From: an uncultured Oscillospiraceae bacterium
Lineage (GTDB): Bacteria; Bacillota; Clostridia; Oscillospirales; Ruminococcaceae
DNA: 64,000 nucleotides
Direction: 5' to 3'
NCBI GenBank assembly: GCA_900547455.1
Contig: URGV01000001.1
Span: 169,965-233,964 of the forward strand
Shown here: in pieces, positions 8,512 to 17,681 of the stretch
Layout of the letters: each line of letters starts with the position of its first letter
Numbering within the stretch: position 1 is the stretch's first letter
Made by a program: the position numbers and the translations under genes
Notes under the pieces: generated by a model
What the model saw: only the letters and a program-made list of their open reading frames with translations
What the model was told of the DNA's origin: nothing
The model's database searches: none

Positions 8512-9423
8512 ATGAAAAAGAAACAGACCCTGGCTGTGCTGCTTGCTGCCGCGATGGTGCTGAGCATGCCGGTTGGGGCGTACGCGGAGGAGCTGGATGG
8601 AGTGGAAAATTCTGCTGGCTTGGTGGAGCCGTATATTGTGGACTCAGAAGCCCCCAAATTAAATGGGATGACCCTTAGCAGTGATAGTGTCAAGGGTGGA
8701 GAAGAATTAACAATCACAGTTGATGCGACAGATGAAATTTCTGGTATTAGGGGTTGCCAAGTAACCTTTGTGAATAAAGAAACCAAAAGACAACTTACTG
8801 CTCATCCAAGTGATTTTGAAAATCCTACAGTCCTGACGTTAGAAGTATCGGAATACGAACCAAGTGGAACATACGAATTGTTAGATGTTCTTCTTAGCGA
8901 CAATGCAGGAAATAGTATATGGTACGACAAAAATCCGTCCGGTGACTTTGTAGATGATACTTCTTGGGGTGAACTTACTTTTACTCGTTCCTTCACCGTC
9001 ATCAACGACGACCCCGTAACCCCTCCGCCAACCGACCCGGAGACACCGAGCAACCCAAGCAACCCCACCACCCCCTCCCGCCCCAACAGCTCCACAACCA
9101 CCGCGCCCGGAACCCCGATCAACTACGAGTCCGAGAAGCCGGACCCGGCGGACGAGCAGGCGGTGGAAGCGTACAACTTCTGGCAGAATACCAAGCGTGA
9201 AATCCGCGTCTACGAGCGCGCGGGCAGCCTGCGCGTCTATGTCCCGGCGGACGTCACCTACATGCCGGCCAGCGTGATGGAAACGCTGCGGGTGGAAAAT
9301 GTGCCGGTCGTCCTGCAGTGGCAGGGCCACCGCATCGAAATCCCGGCAGGAAAAGCCCAGCCTAAGCAGCCGCTCAAAGCCTACTGGCCGATGAAAACCC
9401 TGTGCGAACTTTACAACGCATAA
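8512..9423 (+). CDS. Secreted protein with Ig-like domain and Pro/Thr-rich linker
   Basis: A 303-residue exported protein of unknown function. Residues 1-25 form a Sec signal peptide (MKKKQTLAVLLAAAMVLSMP, cleavage after AYA). Residues about 46-155 resemble the bacterial Ig-like modules that start with EAPKLNGMTLSSDSVKGGEE and end with a LLSDNAGNSIWY-type strand. Residues about 165-205 are a Pro/Thr/Ser linker, followed by a C-terminal domain (205-303) that I do not recognise. There is no LPXTG, lipobox or membrane anchor. AGGAGG precedes the ATG. The first half is clearly AT-richer than the second half, which suggests a mosaic origin. Confidence 0.8.
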   Translation: MKKKQTLAVLLAAAMVLSMPVGAYAEELDGVENSAGLVEPYIVDSEAPKLNGMTLSSDSVKGGEELTITVDATDEISGIRGCQVTFVNKETKRQLTAHPSDFENPTVLTLEVSEYEPSGTYELLDVLLSDNAGNSIWYDKNPSGDFVDDTSWGELTFTRSFTVINDDPVTPPPTDPETPSNPSNPTTPSRPNSSTTTAPGTPINYESEKPDPADEQAVEAYNFWQNTKREIRVYERAGSLRVYVPADVTYMPASVMETLRVENVPVVLQWQGHRIEIPAGKAQPKQPLKAYWPMKTLCELYNA

Positions 9424-9429
9424 AATTCC

Positions 9430-9469
9430 AACAAAAAAGGAGCCTTTCGAAAAAGGCTCCTTTTTGTTA
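9430..9469. terminator. Bidirectional intrinsic terminator
   Basis: AAAAAGGAGCC...GGCTCCTTTTT forms a strong hairpin (5' arm from about 9432, 3' arm to about 9467) with A/T-runs on both sides. It can end both the secreted-protein gene on the plus strand and the fumarase gene on the minus strand. Confidence 0.88.
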
Positions 9470-9474
9470 TGCGC

Positions 9475-10320
9475 TTAAATCACTTCGGTAGCGTGCCGGG
9501 TGGCGTGGCAGCCCAGGCTGACAGCGACCGGCAGGCAGGAAACGTGGGTGGGGTAGGAGAGGATGTTGACGGCCAGCGCGGTCACGGTGCCGCCCATATT
9601 CTCCGGGCCGATGCCCAGCCGGTTGACCCGGTCGAGGATCTCGCTCTCCATGTCGGTGTAGAGCAGCTTCTTGTTGTAGGTGAACAGGTCGCGGCACAGC
9701 GCCTTTTTGGCAAGCAGGGTGGCCATCTCGCTGTCGCCGCCGATGCCCACGCCGACAATCAGCGGGGTGCAGGATTTGCCGCCGTTTTCCTGTACGCAGC
9801 TCACCACATAGCGGATGATGTCCTCGCGGGTGGCGCTGGGGTGGAACATCCGCAGGCTGCTGGCGTTTTCGCCTCCCGCGCCCTGCGGAACAACGGTGAG
9901 CGAGATGCTGTTGCCCTGCACCAGCCGCACATGGATGATGGCGGGGGTGTTGTCCCCGGAATTGACCCGGTTCAGCGGGTCATAGACCACCGATTTGCGC
10001 AGGTTTCCCTCGTTGTAAGCCTGACGCACGCCCTCGTTGACGGCGTCCTCAAACAGCTCGCCCGCGATGTGTACATCCTGACCGATCTCGGCAAAGACCA
10101 CCACCATGCCGGTGTCCTGGCAGATGGGCAGGCCGGTATGCTGGGCTGTTTTGTAGTTTTCAATGATGCTGTTCAGCGCACGCTTGCCATTGGGCGAGAT
10201 TTCATAGTCGCACGCGGTGTCCAGCGTGAGCTTGATGTCAGACGGCAAAAATTTATTGGCGCGCAGGCAGAGATTTTTGACTGTACGCACAATGGTTTCG
10301 GATGTAATCGTTCTCATCAT
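9475..10320 (-). CDS. Class I fumarate hydratase / tartrate dehydratase alpha subunit
   Basis: A 281-residue protein of the two-subunit, oxygen-sensitive [4Fe-4S] hydro-lyase family (fumarase FumA N-terminal region or L-tartrate dehydratase TtdA). Three cysteines in family positions, Cys67 (LPICQDTG), Cys184 (GGKSCTP) and Cys271 (SLGCHATRH), would hold the cluster. Characterised two-subunit members need a beta subunit for activity, and none is adjacent: the gene is followed by a terminator and preceded by the amidohydrolase at one-base distance. AAGGGGG lies 6 bases before the ATG. Whether fumarate, tartrate or another hydroxy-diacid is the substrate cannot be decided. Confidence 0.88.
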   Translation of the reverse strand: MMRTITSETIVRTVKNLCLRANKFLPSDIKLTLDTACDYEISPNGKRALNSIIENYKTAQHTGLPICQDTGMVVVFAEIGQDVHIAGELFEDAVNEGVRQAYNEGNLRKSVVYDPLNRVNSGDNTPAIIHVRLVQGNSISLTVVPQGAGGENASSLRMFHPSATREDIIRYVVSCVQENGGKSCTPLIVGVGIGGDSEMATLLAKKALCRDLFTYNKKLLYTDMESEILDRVNRLGIGPENMGGTVTALAVNILSYPTHVSCLPVAVSLGCHATRHATEVI

Positions 10321-10321
10321 G

Positions 10322-11506
10322 CTACCCCCTTACGATTTTACCATTGATAACAACCATCTCCGGCTTGGCGGCGATGGTCAGTGGATCCTGTGAAAAGACC
10401 GAAAAGTCGGCATCCTTGCCGGCTGCAAGCGAGCCGACCCGGTCGGCAATCCCGACAATCTGTGCCGGATGGATGGTGATGGCGGCCAGCGCCTGCTGAT
10501 AGTCCATCCCTTCCCGCACCGCCATCCCTGCACAGATGGGCAGCATCCCGATGGGCATGACGTTGTAGTCGGTGCAGATGGCGGTCTTGACGCCGTGCCG
10601 GGAGAGAATGCCCGGATTTTTGTCAGTGGCGTTGGCAAGCTCCGGCTTGGAGCGGGTGGTCATCAGCGGACCGGTGATGGCGCAGACACCCTCCTCTGCT
10701 AAATCCTCGGCGATCAGGTGTCCCTCGGTGCAGTGCACCAGCACGAAGTCAAGGTCAAATTCCTTTGCCAGCCGGATGGCGGTGAAGATGTCGTCGGCGC
10801 GGTGGCAGTGAATGTGGGCTTTGAGCTCCCTGGTGATGACCGGCACCAGCGCCTCGCATTTGGCGTCGAAATCCGGCGGATCGGTATCCTCATCCTCCTG
10901 CGCTTTGCAGCAGTCCTCGTGATAGCGCTGGGCCTTTCTGAGCTGCTCGCGAATCAGGGCAGCGGTGGCCATGCGGGTCATCGGGGTCTCGGATTTGTCG
11001 TTGTAGCAGCCCTTGGGATTTTCTCCAAGCGCAAATTTCATCGCGACCGGCGCTTTGAGCATCATGCGGTCGACGTTGTGGCCAAAAGTTTTGATGGCGC
11101 AGAACTGGCCGCCGATGGCGTTTGCGCTGCCAGGCCCGGTGATCACGGTGGTGATGGCGGCATCCACCGCCTCGGAAAAGCTCTTGTTGAGCGGGTTGAT
11201 GGCGTCGATGCCGCGCAGGTGCGGGGTGACCGGGTCGGTCATCTCGTTGAGGTCGTCGCCCTCAAAGTTCAGCCCTTCCTCGGCCAGACCCATGTGGCAG
11301 TGGGCGTCGATAAAGCCGGGGTAGACCGATTTTCCTTCTAGGTCGTACACCTCCTGCGCGGGAAAATCCGACAGCGCGGGGCACTGGGACATCGGCCCCA
11401 GATTCTGGATGCGGCCGTCCTGTGTCAGCAAAAAGCCGTCCTCAATTGTCAGGAACCCTGTCGGGGTGGGCTCCATGGTCATCAGGTGAGCGTGGATAAA
11501 AAGCAT
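10322..11506 (-). CDS. Amidohydrolase (imidazolonepropionase-like)
   Basis: A 394-residue metal-dependent hydrolase of the amidohydrolase superfamily. The N-terminal HxH metal site is DAHCHMG (about 68-74) after the PGF turn; further candidate ligands are the HCHRADD and VHCTEGH histidines and the TDY aspartate in TAICTDYNVMP. The small beta-sandwich parts at both ends (GRIQNLGPM and DFSVFSQDP...INGKIVRG) are typical. The substrate is unknown; imidazolonepropionase-like amidohydrolases act on cyclic amides and related compounds. It is the first gene of a two-gene minus-strand unit with the fumarase subunit, with GGAGG before the ATG. Confidence 0.85.
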   Translation of the reverse strand: MLFIHAHLMTMEPTPTGFLTIEDGFLLTQDGRIQNLGPMSQCPALSDFPAQEVYDLEGKSVYPGFIDAHCHMGLAEEGLNFEGDDLNEMTDPVTPHLRGIDAINPLNKSFSEAVDAAITTVITGPGSANAIGGQFCAIKTFGHNVDRMMLKAPVAMKFALGENPKGCYNDKSETPMTRMATAALIREQLRKAQRYHEDCCKAQEDEDTDPPDFDAKCEALVPVITRELKAHIHCHRADDIFTAIRLAKEFDLDFVLVHCTEGHLIAEDLAEEGVCAITGPLMTTRSKPELANATDKNPGILSRHGVKTAICTDYNVMPIGMLPICAGMAVREGMDYQQALAAITIHPAQIVGIADRVGSLAAGKDADFSVFSQDPLTIAAKPEMVVINGKIVRG

Positions 11507-11548
11507 GGGAAACCTCCGATCACTGTAACGTGTAAAATAATTGGTTCT

Positions 11549-11576
11549 ATTATACTACAAATTTTGATATTTGCAA
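11549..11576 (-). promoter_or_regulatory. Candidate promoter of the amidohydrolase-fumarase unit
   Basis: On the minus strand TATAAT (complement of 11549-11554) is preceded by TTGCAA (complement of 11571-11576) at a 16-base spacing, about 40 bases before the amidohydrolase ATG. The -10 is perfect, the -35 partial. Confidence 0.5.
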
Positions 11577-11683
11577 ACCCGGAGATTGTCAGTTTTTTTG
11601 CCTTTAGATATTGAGAGATTTTCGGCGGTGTGATAAGATATAAAATGGTAGATTTTAAACAGAAAAAAGATTGAGGTTATATC

Positions 11684-13594
11684 ATGATTGTATCACTCGA
11701 ACATGTTTTTAAATATTACGGCGCGGACTGCATCCTGCGGGATGTCAACGCCGCCATCAACGAAAAGGATCGCATCGGACTGGTCGGCGCAAACGGGGAA
11801 GGCAAAACCACCCTGCTCAATGTGCTGACCGGCGGGCTGGATTATGAGGAAGGCTCGGTGAGCCTGACCAACGGCAAGGTGATCGGATATCTGCACCAGA
11901 ACAGCGGGCTTTCCAACGGCAGGACCATCCAGCAGGAGATGGAGGCGGTCTTTGCCGACCTGATTGCACTGGGACAGGAGGTGGACGCGCTGCAAAAACA
12001 GATGGCGCAGGTCCACGACAACCCACAGGAGTACGAGCGCGTCTCTGCAGAATATCAGAAAAAGCTGGCCCGCTTTGAGGCCAGGGACGGCTACCAGATT
12101 GAGGTCAAGATCAACACCGTCCTCAACGGTATGGGCTTTGGCAATTATGACCGCAACATCGTCACCAACAACCTCTCCGGCGGCGAAAAAACCAGGCTTG
12201 CCACCGCCCGCCTGCTGCTCCTGGAGCCGGACCTACTGATTCTGGACGAGCCGACCAACCACCTGGATTTCAAGACGCTCAACTGGCTGGAGGATTATCT
12301 CTCCTCTTACAAGGGCGCACTGCTGGTGGTCTCGCACGACCGCTACTTCTTAAACCGACTGGTCGACCACATCTGGGAGCTGGAGCGGACGGTGCTCACT
12401 ACCTACCGCGGAAACTATTCCTCCTATGTGGTGCAGAAAAAGGAGCGGGTGGAGCGGCAGCTCAAGGAATATGAGCAGCAGCAGGAGCAGATTAAATCGA
12501 TGGAGGAGTATGTGGCCAAAAATATCGCCCGCGCCTCTACCTCCAAGAGCGCCAAGTCCCGCATCGCTGCGCTGGAGCGGATGGACCGCGTCGAGAAGCC
12601 GGTGATTTGGGAGAAAAAAGCCGCCTTCCGCTTTACCTACGACGAACCGCCGGTCAAGGATGTCTTCCACGGGGAAGGCATGAGCATCGCTGTCGGGGAG
12701 GGAGAAAACCGCAAGGTCCTCTGCCGGAACATGAAGCTGGATGTGATGAGAGGGGAGAAAATCGCCATCATCGGCCAGAACGGTGTAGGAAAATCCTCCC
12801 TGCTCAAGGCCATCCAGGAGATGATTCCGCTGGAAGCAGGACACTTTGAGTGGGGACAGAAAGTAAAAATTTCCTACTATGAGCAGGAAAACCGCCAGCT
12901 GCACCCGGACAAGACGGCTATCAACGAGATTTGGGATCGCTTCCCCAATATGTACGAGGTGGAGGTGCGCAACATTCTGGGGCGGGTGCTGCTTTCCGGC
13001 GATGACGTCTACAAGTTGGTGGGCAGCCTGTCCGGCGGTGAGCGCGCAAAGGTGGCCTTTGCGATCATGATGCTGGAGCGCGGCAACGTGCTGATTTTGG
13101 ACGAACCAACCAACCACCTGGATATCGGAAGCAAGGAGATGTTGGAGGACGCGCTGGAGGAATTCGATGGAACCATCATCATGGTTTCGCACGACCGTTA
13201 CCTGCTCAACCGCATCCCGACCAAAATCATCGAGATGACCCCCTCCGGCTATGAGACCTACAATGGCAAGTACGACTACTATGTCGAGCACAAGGTGGAG
13301 CCGCAGGTTGTCAAAGAGCAGCCGTCCGAGGAGAAGAAGCAGGCGGCACAGAAATTTTACCGGACAAAGGCGGACCGCGCCCGTCAGGTTGCGGCCAAAA
13401 AGCGCATCGCCTTTTTGGAACAGAAGATGGAGGAGAACGAGCAGACAATCGCTCAGCTGACCGAGCAGATGGGCGATCCGCAGATCGCGTCGGATTACCA
13501 GAAGGTGGAGGAAATTTGCCAGCAGATCGAACAGCTGAAAAATGAAAGTGAGGCCTTCGGTGAGGAGTGGCTGGAGCTTTCGGAGGAAGAATAA
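11684..13594 (+). CDS. ABC-F family ATPase (Uup/YdiF-like)
   Basis: A soluble protein of 636 residues with two ABC ATPase cassettes and no membrane segments, the ABC-F architecture. Cassette 1 has GANGEGKTT (about 34-42), LSGGEKTR and LLILDEPTNHLD; cassette 2 has GQNGVGKSS, LSGGERAK and VLILDEPTNHLD. A charged linker (about 245-320) joins them, and a Lys/Glu-rich coiled coil makes up the last 90 residues. Characterised ABC-F proteins act on the ribosome, as translation factors or antibiotic-resistance factors. Family members of this length with a C-terminal coiled coil are mostly housekeeping (YdiF/Uup), which I favour over a resistance role. Confidence 0.93.
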   Translation: MIVSLEHVFKYYGADCILRDVNAAINEKDRIGLVGANGEGKTTLLNVLTGGLDYEEGSVSLTNGKVIGYLHQNSGLSNGRTIQQEMEAVFADLIALGQEVDALQKQMAQVHDNPQEYERVSAEYQKKLARFEARDGYQIEVKINTVLNGMGFGNYDRNIVTNNLSGGEKTRLATARLLLLEPDLLILDEPTNHLDFKTLNWLEDYLSSYKGALLVVSHDRYFLNRLVDHIWELERTVLTTYRGNYSSYVVQKKERVERQLKEYEQQQEQIKSMEEYVAKNIARASTSKSAKSRIAALERMDRVEKPVIWEKKAAFRFTYDEPPVKDVFHGEGMSIAVGEGENRKVLCRNMKLDVMRGEKIAIIGQNGVGKSSLLKAIQEMIPLEAGHFEWGQKVKISYYEQENRQLHPDKTAINEIWDRFPNMYEVEVRNILGRVLLSGDDVYKLVGSLSGGERAKVAFAIMMLERGNVLILDEPTNHLDIGSKEMLEDALEEFDGTIIMVSHDRYLLNRIPTKIIEMTPSGYETYNGKYDYYVEHKVEPQVVKEQPSEEKKQAAQKFYRTKADRARQVAAKKRIAFLEQKMEENEQTIAQLTEQMGDPQIASDYQKVEEICQQIEQLKNESEAFGEEWLELSEEE

Positions 13595-13673
13595 CGGTAG
13601 AAAATGAGGAGGATACTTCGTTTTTATTAAGAGAAGGGAATAAAAGCAAGACAGAAAGGATGGGAACAGACCA

Positions 13674-15026
13674 GTGAAATTACAGCCAAACAAGAAGTAC
13701 ACCACCATCGCAATCTACGCGTTTCTTGTGATTGCGGCAGCGATCGCGCTGTTTTATCTAATCAACGAACATGCCACCGTCGGCAGGGTGATCGGCACCT
13801 TTGTCAGCCTGATGATGCCGTTTATCTACGGAGCGGCGCTGGCCTATATTTTGAATCCGGTGCTGAACTGGCTGGAGAAAAAGGTTTTTCCAAGGCTGTT
13901 TGGCGAGAGACTTTCCCGCCGCGCCCGCAGGAGAATCGGGGTGCTGATTTCCTTTATCTTTGCGGCAGCGGTGGTTGCAATCTTCCTGGCGATTCTGATT
14001 CCGCAGATTGTGGAGAGCATCAACAGCCTTGCGCAGTCGATTTACGCCTTTTTGCCGCAGGCGCAGCAGACGCTCAATGAGTGGACAGCAAAATATGGCT
14101 CCAATGAATTGCTCTTAAATGTTCTGGAAATTTTGGGGATTGATGTCTCTGATCCTTCGCTGGCCTTGCAGCGTCTGGCTACCAGGAGCTATACCTTCCT
14201 GACGCAGGTGCTCCCCAATCTGTTCGGCGGCGTCATGCGCTTCACAAGCGGCTTGCTGAACGTGGTGGTGGGCATCATCATTGCGGTCTACCTGCTGCTT
14301 TCCAAAGAGGTGTTTTATGCGCAGGTTAAAAAGCTGATGTTTGCCTTTTTCCCGCGCAGGGCAGCGCAGGCAGTGCTCAACCTCACCCACGACAGCAACG
14401 CCATCTTCTGCGGGTTCATCTCCGGCAAGATTGTCGATTCGGCCATCATCGGTGTGCTTTGTTTCATCGGATGCAGCGTTCTGCAGATGCCTTACACGGT
14501 GCTGGTTAGCTTTATCGTCGGCGTCACCAACGTCATCCCTTATTTTGGTCCCTTCATCGGCGCCATTCCCAGCATCTTCATTATCATGATCGACGACCCG
14601 ATCAAGTCGCTGATCTTTGCGGTGTTTATTCTGATCCTGCAGCAGCTGGACGGAAACGTCATCGGCCCGAAAATCCTGGGCGATTCTACCGGCCTGTCCG
14701 CCTTCTGGGTGCTGTTTGCGGTCACCTTCTTTGGCGGGTTGTTCGGTTTTGTAGGCATGCTGATCGGCGTTCCGACCTTCGCGGTGATCTATTCGCTGAT
14801 CCGCAATATCGCGGAATACAAGTTGGGCAAAAAAGGAATGAAGACTCAAACGCCGGACTACGCCGCGCAGGATTGCCCCATCTTCCAGAAGGTGGACTAC
14901 CACGAGGGAGAGATGGCTCCACGTTCCTGCGTGGAGGTCTGCGACCTGGATGGCAAGCATCCGGAGACGCCCGAGCAGCAGGCCGCTTACATGGCGGACA
15001 GCTCCAAAGAGGAGGAAGACAGATAG
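13674..15026 (+). CDS. AI-2E family transporter-like membrane protein
   Basis: A 450-residue integral membrane protein of the AI-2E/PerM/YtvI family. Hydrophobic segments are visible near residues 14-32, 38-58, 78-104, 185-208, 240-265, 270-300, 305-325 and 345-370, in the family pattern with a soluble loop between the third and fourth, and with the conserved stretch NVIPYFGPFIGAIPS. Members are linked to autoinducer-2 export, Na+/H+ exchange or sporulation; which applies here is unknown. The start is GTG at 13674; the C-terminal 50 residues are hydrophilic and acidic. The helicase gene follows after four bases. Confidence 0.88.
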   Translation: MKLQPNKKYTTIAIYAFLVIAAAIALFYLINEHATVGRVIGTFVSLMMPFIYGAALAYILNPVLNWLEKKVFPRLFGERLSRRARRRIGVLISFIFAAAVVAIFLAILIPQIVESINSLAQSIYAFLPQAQQTLNEWTAKYGSNELLLNVLEILGIDVSDPSLALQRLATRSYTFLTQVLPNLFGGVMRFTSGLLNVVVGIIIAVYLLLSKEVFYAQVKKLMFAFFPRRAAQAVLNLTHDSNAIFCGFISGKIVDSAIIGVLCFIGCSVLQMPYTVLVSFIVGVTNVIPYFGPFIGAIPSIFIIMIDDPIKSLIFAVFILILQQLDGNVIGPKILGDSTGLSAFWVLFAVTFFGGLFGFVGMLIGVPTFAVIYSLIRNIAEYKLGKKGMKTQTPDYAAQDCPIFQKVDYHEGEMAPRSCVEVCDLDGKHPETPEQQAAYMADSSKEEEDR

Positions 15027-15030
15027 TAGC

Positions 15031-17163
15031 ATGCAGCAAACTATTCTGGAATATTTAAAGGAACAGTTTCATCTGAGTTTTACACAGCAGCAGCTTCAGG
15101 CCATCGAGACCATCGACGGCCCGGTGCTGCTGCTGGCCGTTCCCGGAGCGGGCAAGACGACGGTGATGGTCAGCCGGATTGCCAGCATGATCTATGAGCA
15201 CGGCATTGCGCCGTCCTCGATTTTGACCATCACCTTCTCCAAAGCAGGAGCGCGGGACATGCGGCGGCGCTATGAAGGATTATTTGGTCAGCTGGAAAAG
15301 GAGACGCCCCTTTTCTGCACCATCCACTCCTTCTGCTATCAGGTGGTCGGCAGCTACTGTCAAGCGACCGGAGGCGTTGCTCCCCGGCTGATTGAGGCAA
15401 GGGAGCGCAGCGCCGCCCTGCGGGAGATTTATCAGCGCATCAATCAGGAGTTTTTGTCGGAGGATCTGGAGGAGGAGCTGGTCTCCAACCTGAGCTTTAT
15501 CAAGAACGCGATGCTGCGGCAGGAGGATGTCGAGCAGAACGAGAAACAGCCGGCGGAAAAGCGGGTTCTGGAGACCCAGATCAAAAATCTGTGGAGCATC
15601 TACAAGGCCTACAGTAACTTTAAGCGGGACAACGGTTTGATGGATTTTGACGATATGCTCAGCTATACCCTGACCATCCTCAAAAAGTACCCGCAGATTT
15701 TGGAATACTATCAGGATCGCTATCCCTATCTCTGTGTGGACGAGGCGCAGGACACCTCCAAGCTGCAGCACGCGGTGATCGGCCTGCTGGCTCAAAAAAG
15801 CCAGAATCTTTTCCTGGTGGGGGACGAGGACCAGAGCATCTACCGCTTTCGGGGGGCTTGCCCGGAAAACCTGCTGGAATTTCCAAAACAGTATCCAAAG
15901 GCAAAGCTGCTGAAGATGGAGGAAAATTTTCGCAGCACCGGGGAGATTGTGGAGCACGCCAACCGCTTTATCTCCTTTAACAAGCAGCGCTACCCCAAAA
16001 ACATGTTTACCCACAACGAGAGGGGAGGGCCAATCGAGGTAAAAAAACTGCACGATTTTGCCGACCAGTACCATGCGGCGATCGAGGCGTACCTGGCCGA
16101 GCCGGACACGACCGCCTTCATCTACCGCAACAACCTGTCGGCTGTCCCCATCGCGGACATTTTGGACCGCAACGATGTGGATTTTTATATCAAGGAGCAC
16201 AAGGCAAGGCTGAAAAATAACTATGTCGTTTCGGACGTGCTGGCCTTCTTTTCGCTCAGCTTTGACCCGAAGGATTTTGCGGCCTTTTCCCGCATCTTTT
16301 ACAAGACCTCCTCGTGTCTGAAGCGCAACATGCTCAGCCGCATTCCGCAGGGTCCGCTGATGGAGGGAGAGAGCTATTTCGACCGGATGGTGACGCTGTG
16401 CGACGAAAACCAGAACACCGGAAAAATCCGGTATATTTCTATGATGGTCGAGCAGCTGCACAAGATGGAGCCGGTCAAGGCGATGGAGTGCATCCTCTAT
16501 CAGATCGGATATCTCGGCTATCTGGAATTCACCAGCGGGGCGGGCTACTCGATGCAGGCGCAAAAGCTTAACATTTTGATGAGCCTTGCCTCCCGGGTGA
16601 GCACCGTCGAGCAGTTTCTGGATCGAATCGACGAGCTGGACGAGATTGTAGTGCAGCACGCCCAGCGCCCGCAGGCACGGCTGACCCTGACCACCGCCCA
16701 CTCGGCCAAGGGTTTGGAGTTTGATACGGTGGTCCTGCTTGACTGCATGGACGACATCTTCCCGGCCCATTCGGCGGTAGAAAAGTGGAAGCTGGGCATG
16801 GAGGAAGAGATGGAGGAGGAAGCAAGGCTGTTTTATGTGGCCTGCACCCGAGCGCGCAAAAGGCTGGTGCTGCCCTACGCCAATTTTTCCGCCAATACAC
16901 CAGCGGTCCCTTCCCGCTTTCTGTCCCGCCTGATGGAGCCGGAGCAGAAGGAGGAGCAGACCAAAGCGGATGGTATCCGGCTGTATCCGGGGCTGATGAT
17001 CGAGCACAAGAATTTCGGCTGCGGCCAGGTGGTGAGTGTCAACCGAGAAAGGGGAACCTTTACCGCTTTCTTTGGCAAAAACGGGACCCGCACCCTGACC
17101 ATCCAGATTTTAAAGACGGACACAGTGCGGCCGCTTGCTTCCCAAAAGGCAGGGAAGCGATAA
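15031..17163 (+). CDS. UvrD/PcrA-like ATP-dependent DNA helicase
   Basis: A superfamily 1A 3'-5' DNA helicase of 710 residues. Motifs in order are the Walker A VPGAGKTTVMVSRIA (about 34-48), DFDDML, DEAQDTS (about 237-243), GDEDQSIYRFRGA (about 267-279), ENFRSTGEIV, the TTAHSAKGLEFDTVVLLDC motif and YVACTRARKRL near the end of the core. A C-terminal small domain (HKNFGCGQVVSV...GTRTLTIQ) resembles the PcrA RNA polymerase-binding tail. It is shorter than typical UvrD/PcrA (about 720-750). The ATG at 15031 is preferred over the in-frame ATG at 14950, which lies inside the preceding gene. Confidence 0.92.
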   Translation: MQQTILEYLKEQFHLSFTQQQLQAIETIDGPVLLLAVPGAGKTTVMVSRIASMIYEHGIAPSSILTITFSKAGARDMRRRYEGLFGQLEKETPLFCTIHSFCYQVVGSYCQATGGVAPRLIEARERSAALREIYQRINQEFLSEDLEEELVSNLSFIKNAMLRQEDVEQNEKQPAEKRVLETQIKNLWSIYKAYSNFKRDNGLMDFDDMLSYTLTILKKYPQILEYYQDRYPYLCVDEAQDTSKLQHAVIGLLAQKSQNLFLVGDEDQSIYRFRGACPENLLEFPKQYPKAKLLKMEENFRSTGEIVEHANRFISFNKQRYPKNMFTHNERGGPIEVKKLHDFADQYHAAIEAYLAEPDTTAFIYRNNLSAVPIADILDRNDVDFYIKEHKARLKNNYVVSDVLAFFSLSFDPKDFAAFSRIFYKTSSCLKRNMLSRIPQGPLMEGESYFDRMVTLCDENQNTGKIRYISMMVEQLHKMEPVKAMECILYQIGYLGYLEFTSGAGYSMQAQKLNILMSLASRVSTVEQFLDRIDELDEIVVQHAQRPQARLTLTTAHSAKGLEFDTVVLLDCMDDIFPAHSAVEKWKLGMEEEMEEEARLFYVACTRARKRLVLPYANFSANTPAVPSRFLSRLMEPEQKEEQTKADGIRLYPGLMIEHKNFGCGQVVSVNRERGTFTAFFGKNGTRTLTIQILKTDTVRPLASQKAGKR

Positions 17164-17164
17164 A

Positions 17165-17197
17165 AAAAGGACGGAAGAATGGTTCTTCCGTCCTTTT
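17165..17197. terminator. Bidirectional terminator between convergent genes
   Basis: A perfect 15-bp stem (17165-17179 with 17183-17197, loop TGG) with A-run and T-run arms separates the helicase gene from the convergent minus-strand gene at 17205. Confidence 0.9.
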
Positions 17198-17204
17198 GCT
17201 CTGT

Positions 17205-17651
17205 TTAGCAGATAATCTTGATCGAGACCGTTTGGTTGCCGGCGGCCATCTCCACCGCTTCTACGGTGGTGTGGGTCATCCGGTGTGCTTCGATGCGGGA
17301 GAGGATGTACTCCCGATATTCGCCGGGAACAAAGCCCAGACATTCTCCTTTGTCGTTCGTGACGCCGATCTGCTCCTTGTCCAGTCCCATGTAGGGCCGC
17401 AGATAAAGCTGCTGGCCCTGCTGCACGACGGGGGAAGGGGAGGAGAGGGTGAACTTCATCTGATAAAGGCTGTCCTCCTCTTTGGATTTGCTGGGGATTT
17501 TTTTGACCAAAATCAGCAGCGCCGCCGCGATGAGACAGGCGATGAAGATGGCGACCTCCACGGGGCTCATCTGGGAAAAGGAAAAGTTGTTGTGCAGCAG
17601 CACCGGAAAGGCGCCCAAAGCGACCAGCAGGATGGCAATCAGAATGCGCAT
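17205..17651 (-). CDS. Membrane protein of unknown function, HIRAN-like tail
   Basis: I do not recognise this 148-residue protein with certainty. Residues 2-20 and 29-49 are hydrophobic and look like two membrane segments, followed by a short basic linker (KKIPSKSKEEDS). The soluble C-terminal part contains IGVTNDKGECLGFVPGEYREYILSRIEAH, of which the GVTNDKGECLGFVP portion recalls the HIRAN fold (nucleic-acid-binding domain of helicases), but the match is by eye. GGGAGA precedes the ATG. It lies 30 bases downstream of the 17682-19319 gene on the same strand and may be co-transcribed. Confidence 0.7.
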   Translation of the reverse strand: MRILIAILLVALGAFPVLLHNNFSFSQMSPVEVAIFIACLIAAALLILVKKIPSKSKEEDSLYQMKFTLSSPSPVVQQGQQLYLRPYMGLDKEQIGVTNDKGECLGFVPGEYREYILSRIEAHRMTHTTVEAVEMAAGNQTVSIKIIC

Positions 17652-17681
17652 GATGGAACATCTCCCTTCTAAGATAATTGG

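Noticed and set aside
15280-17007. 575-codon antisense reading frame over the helicase gene
   Set aside because: The sense strand carries all helicase motifs; the antisense product is low-quality sequence without motifs.
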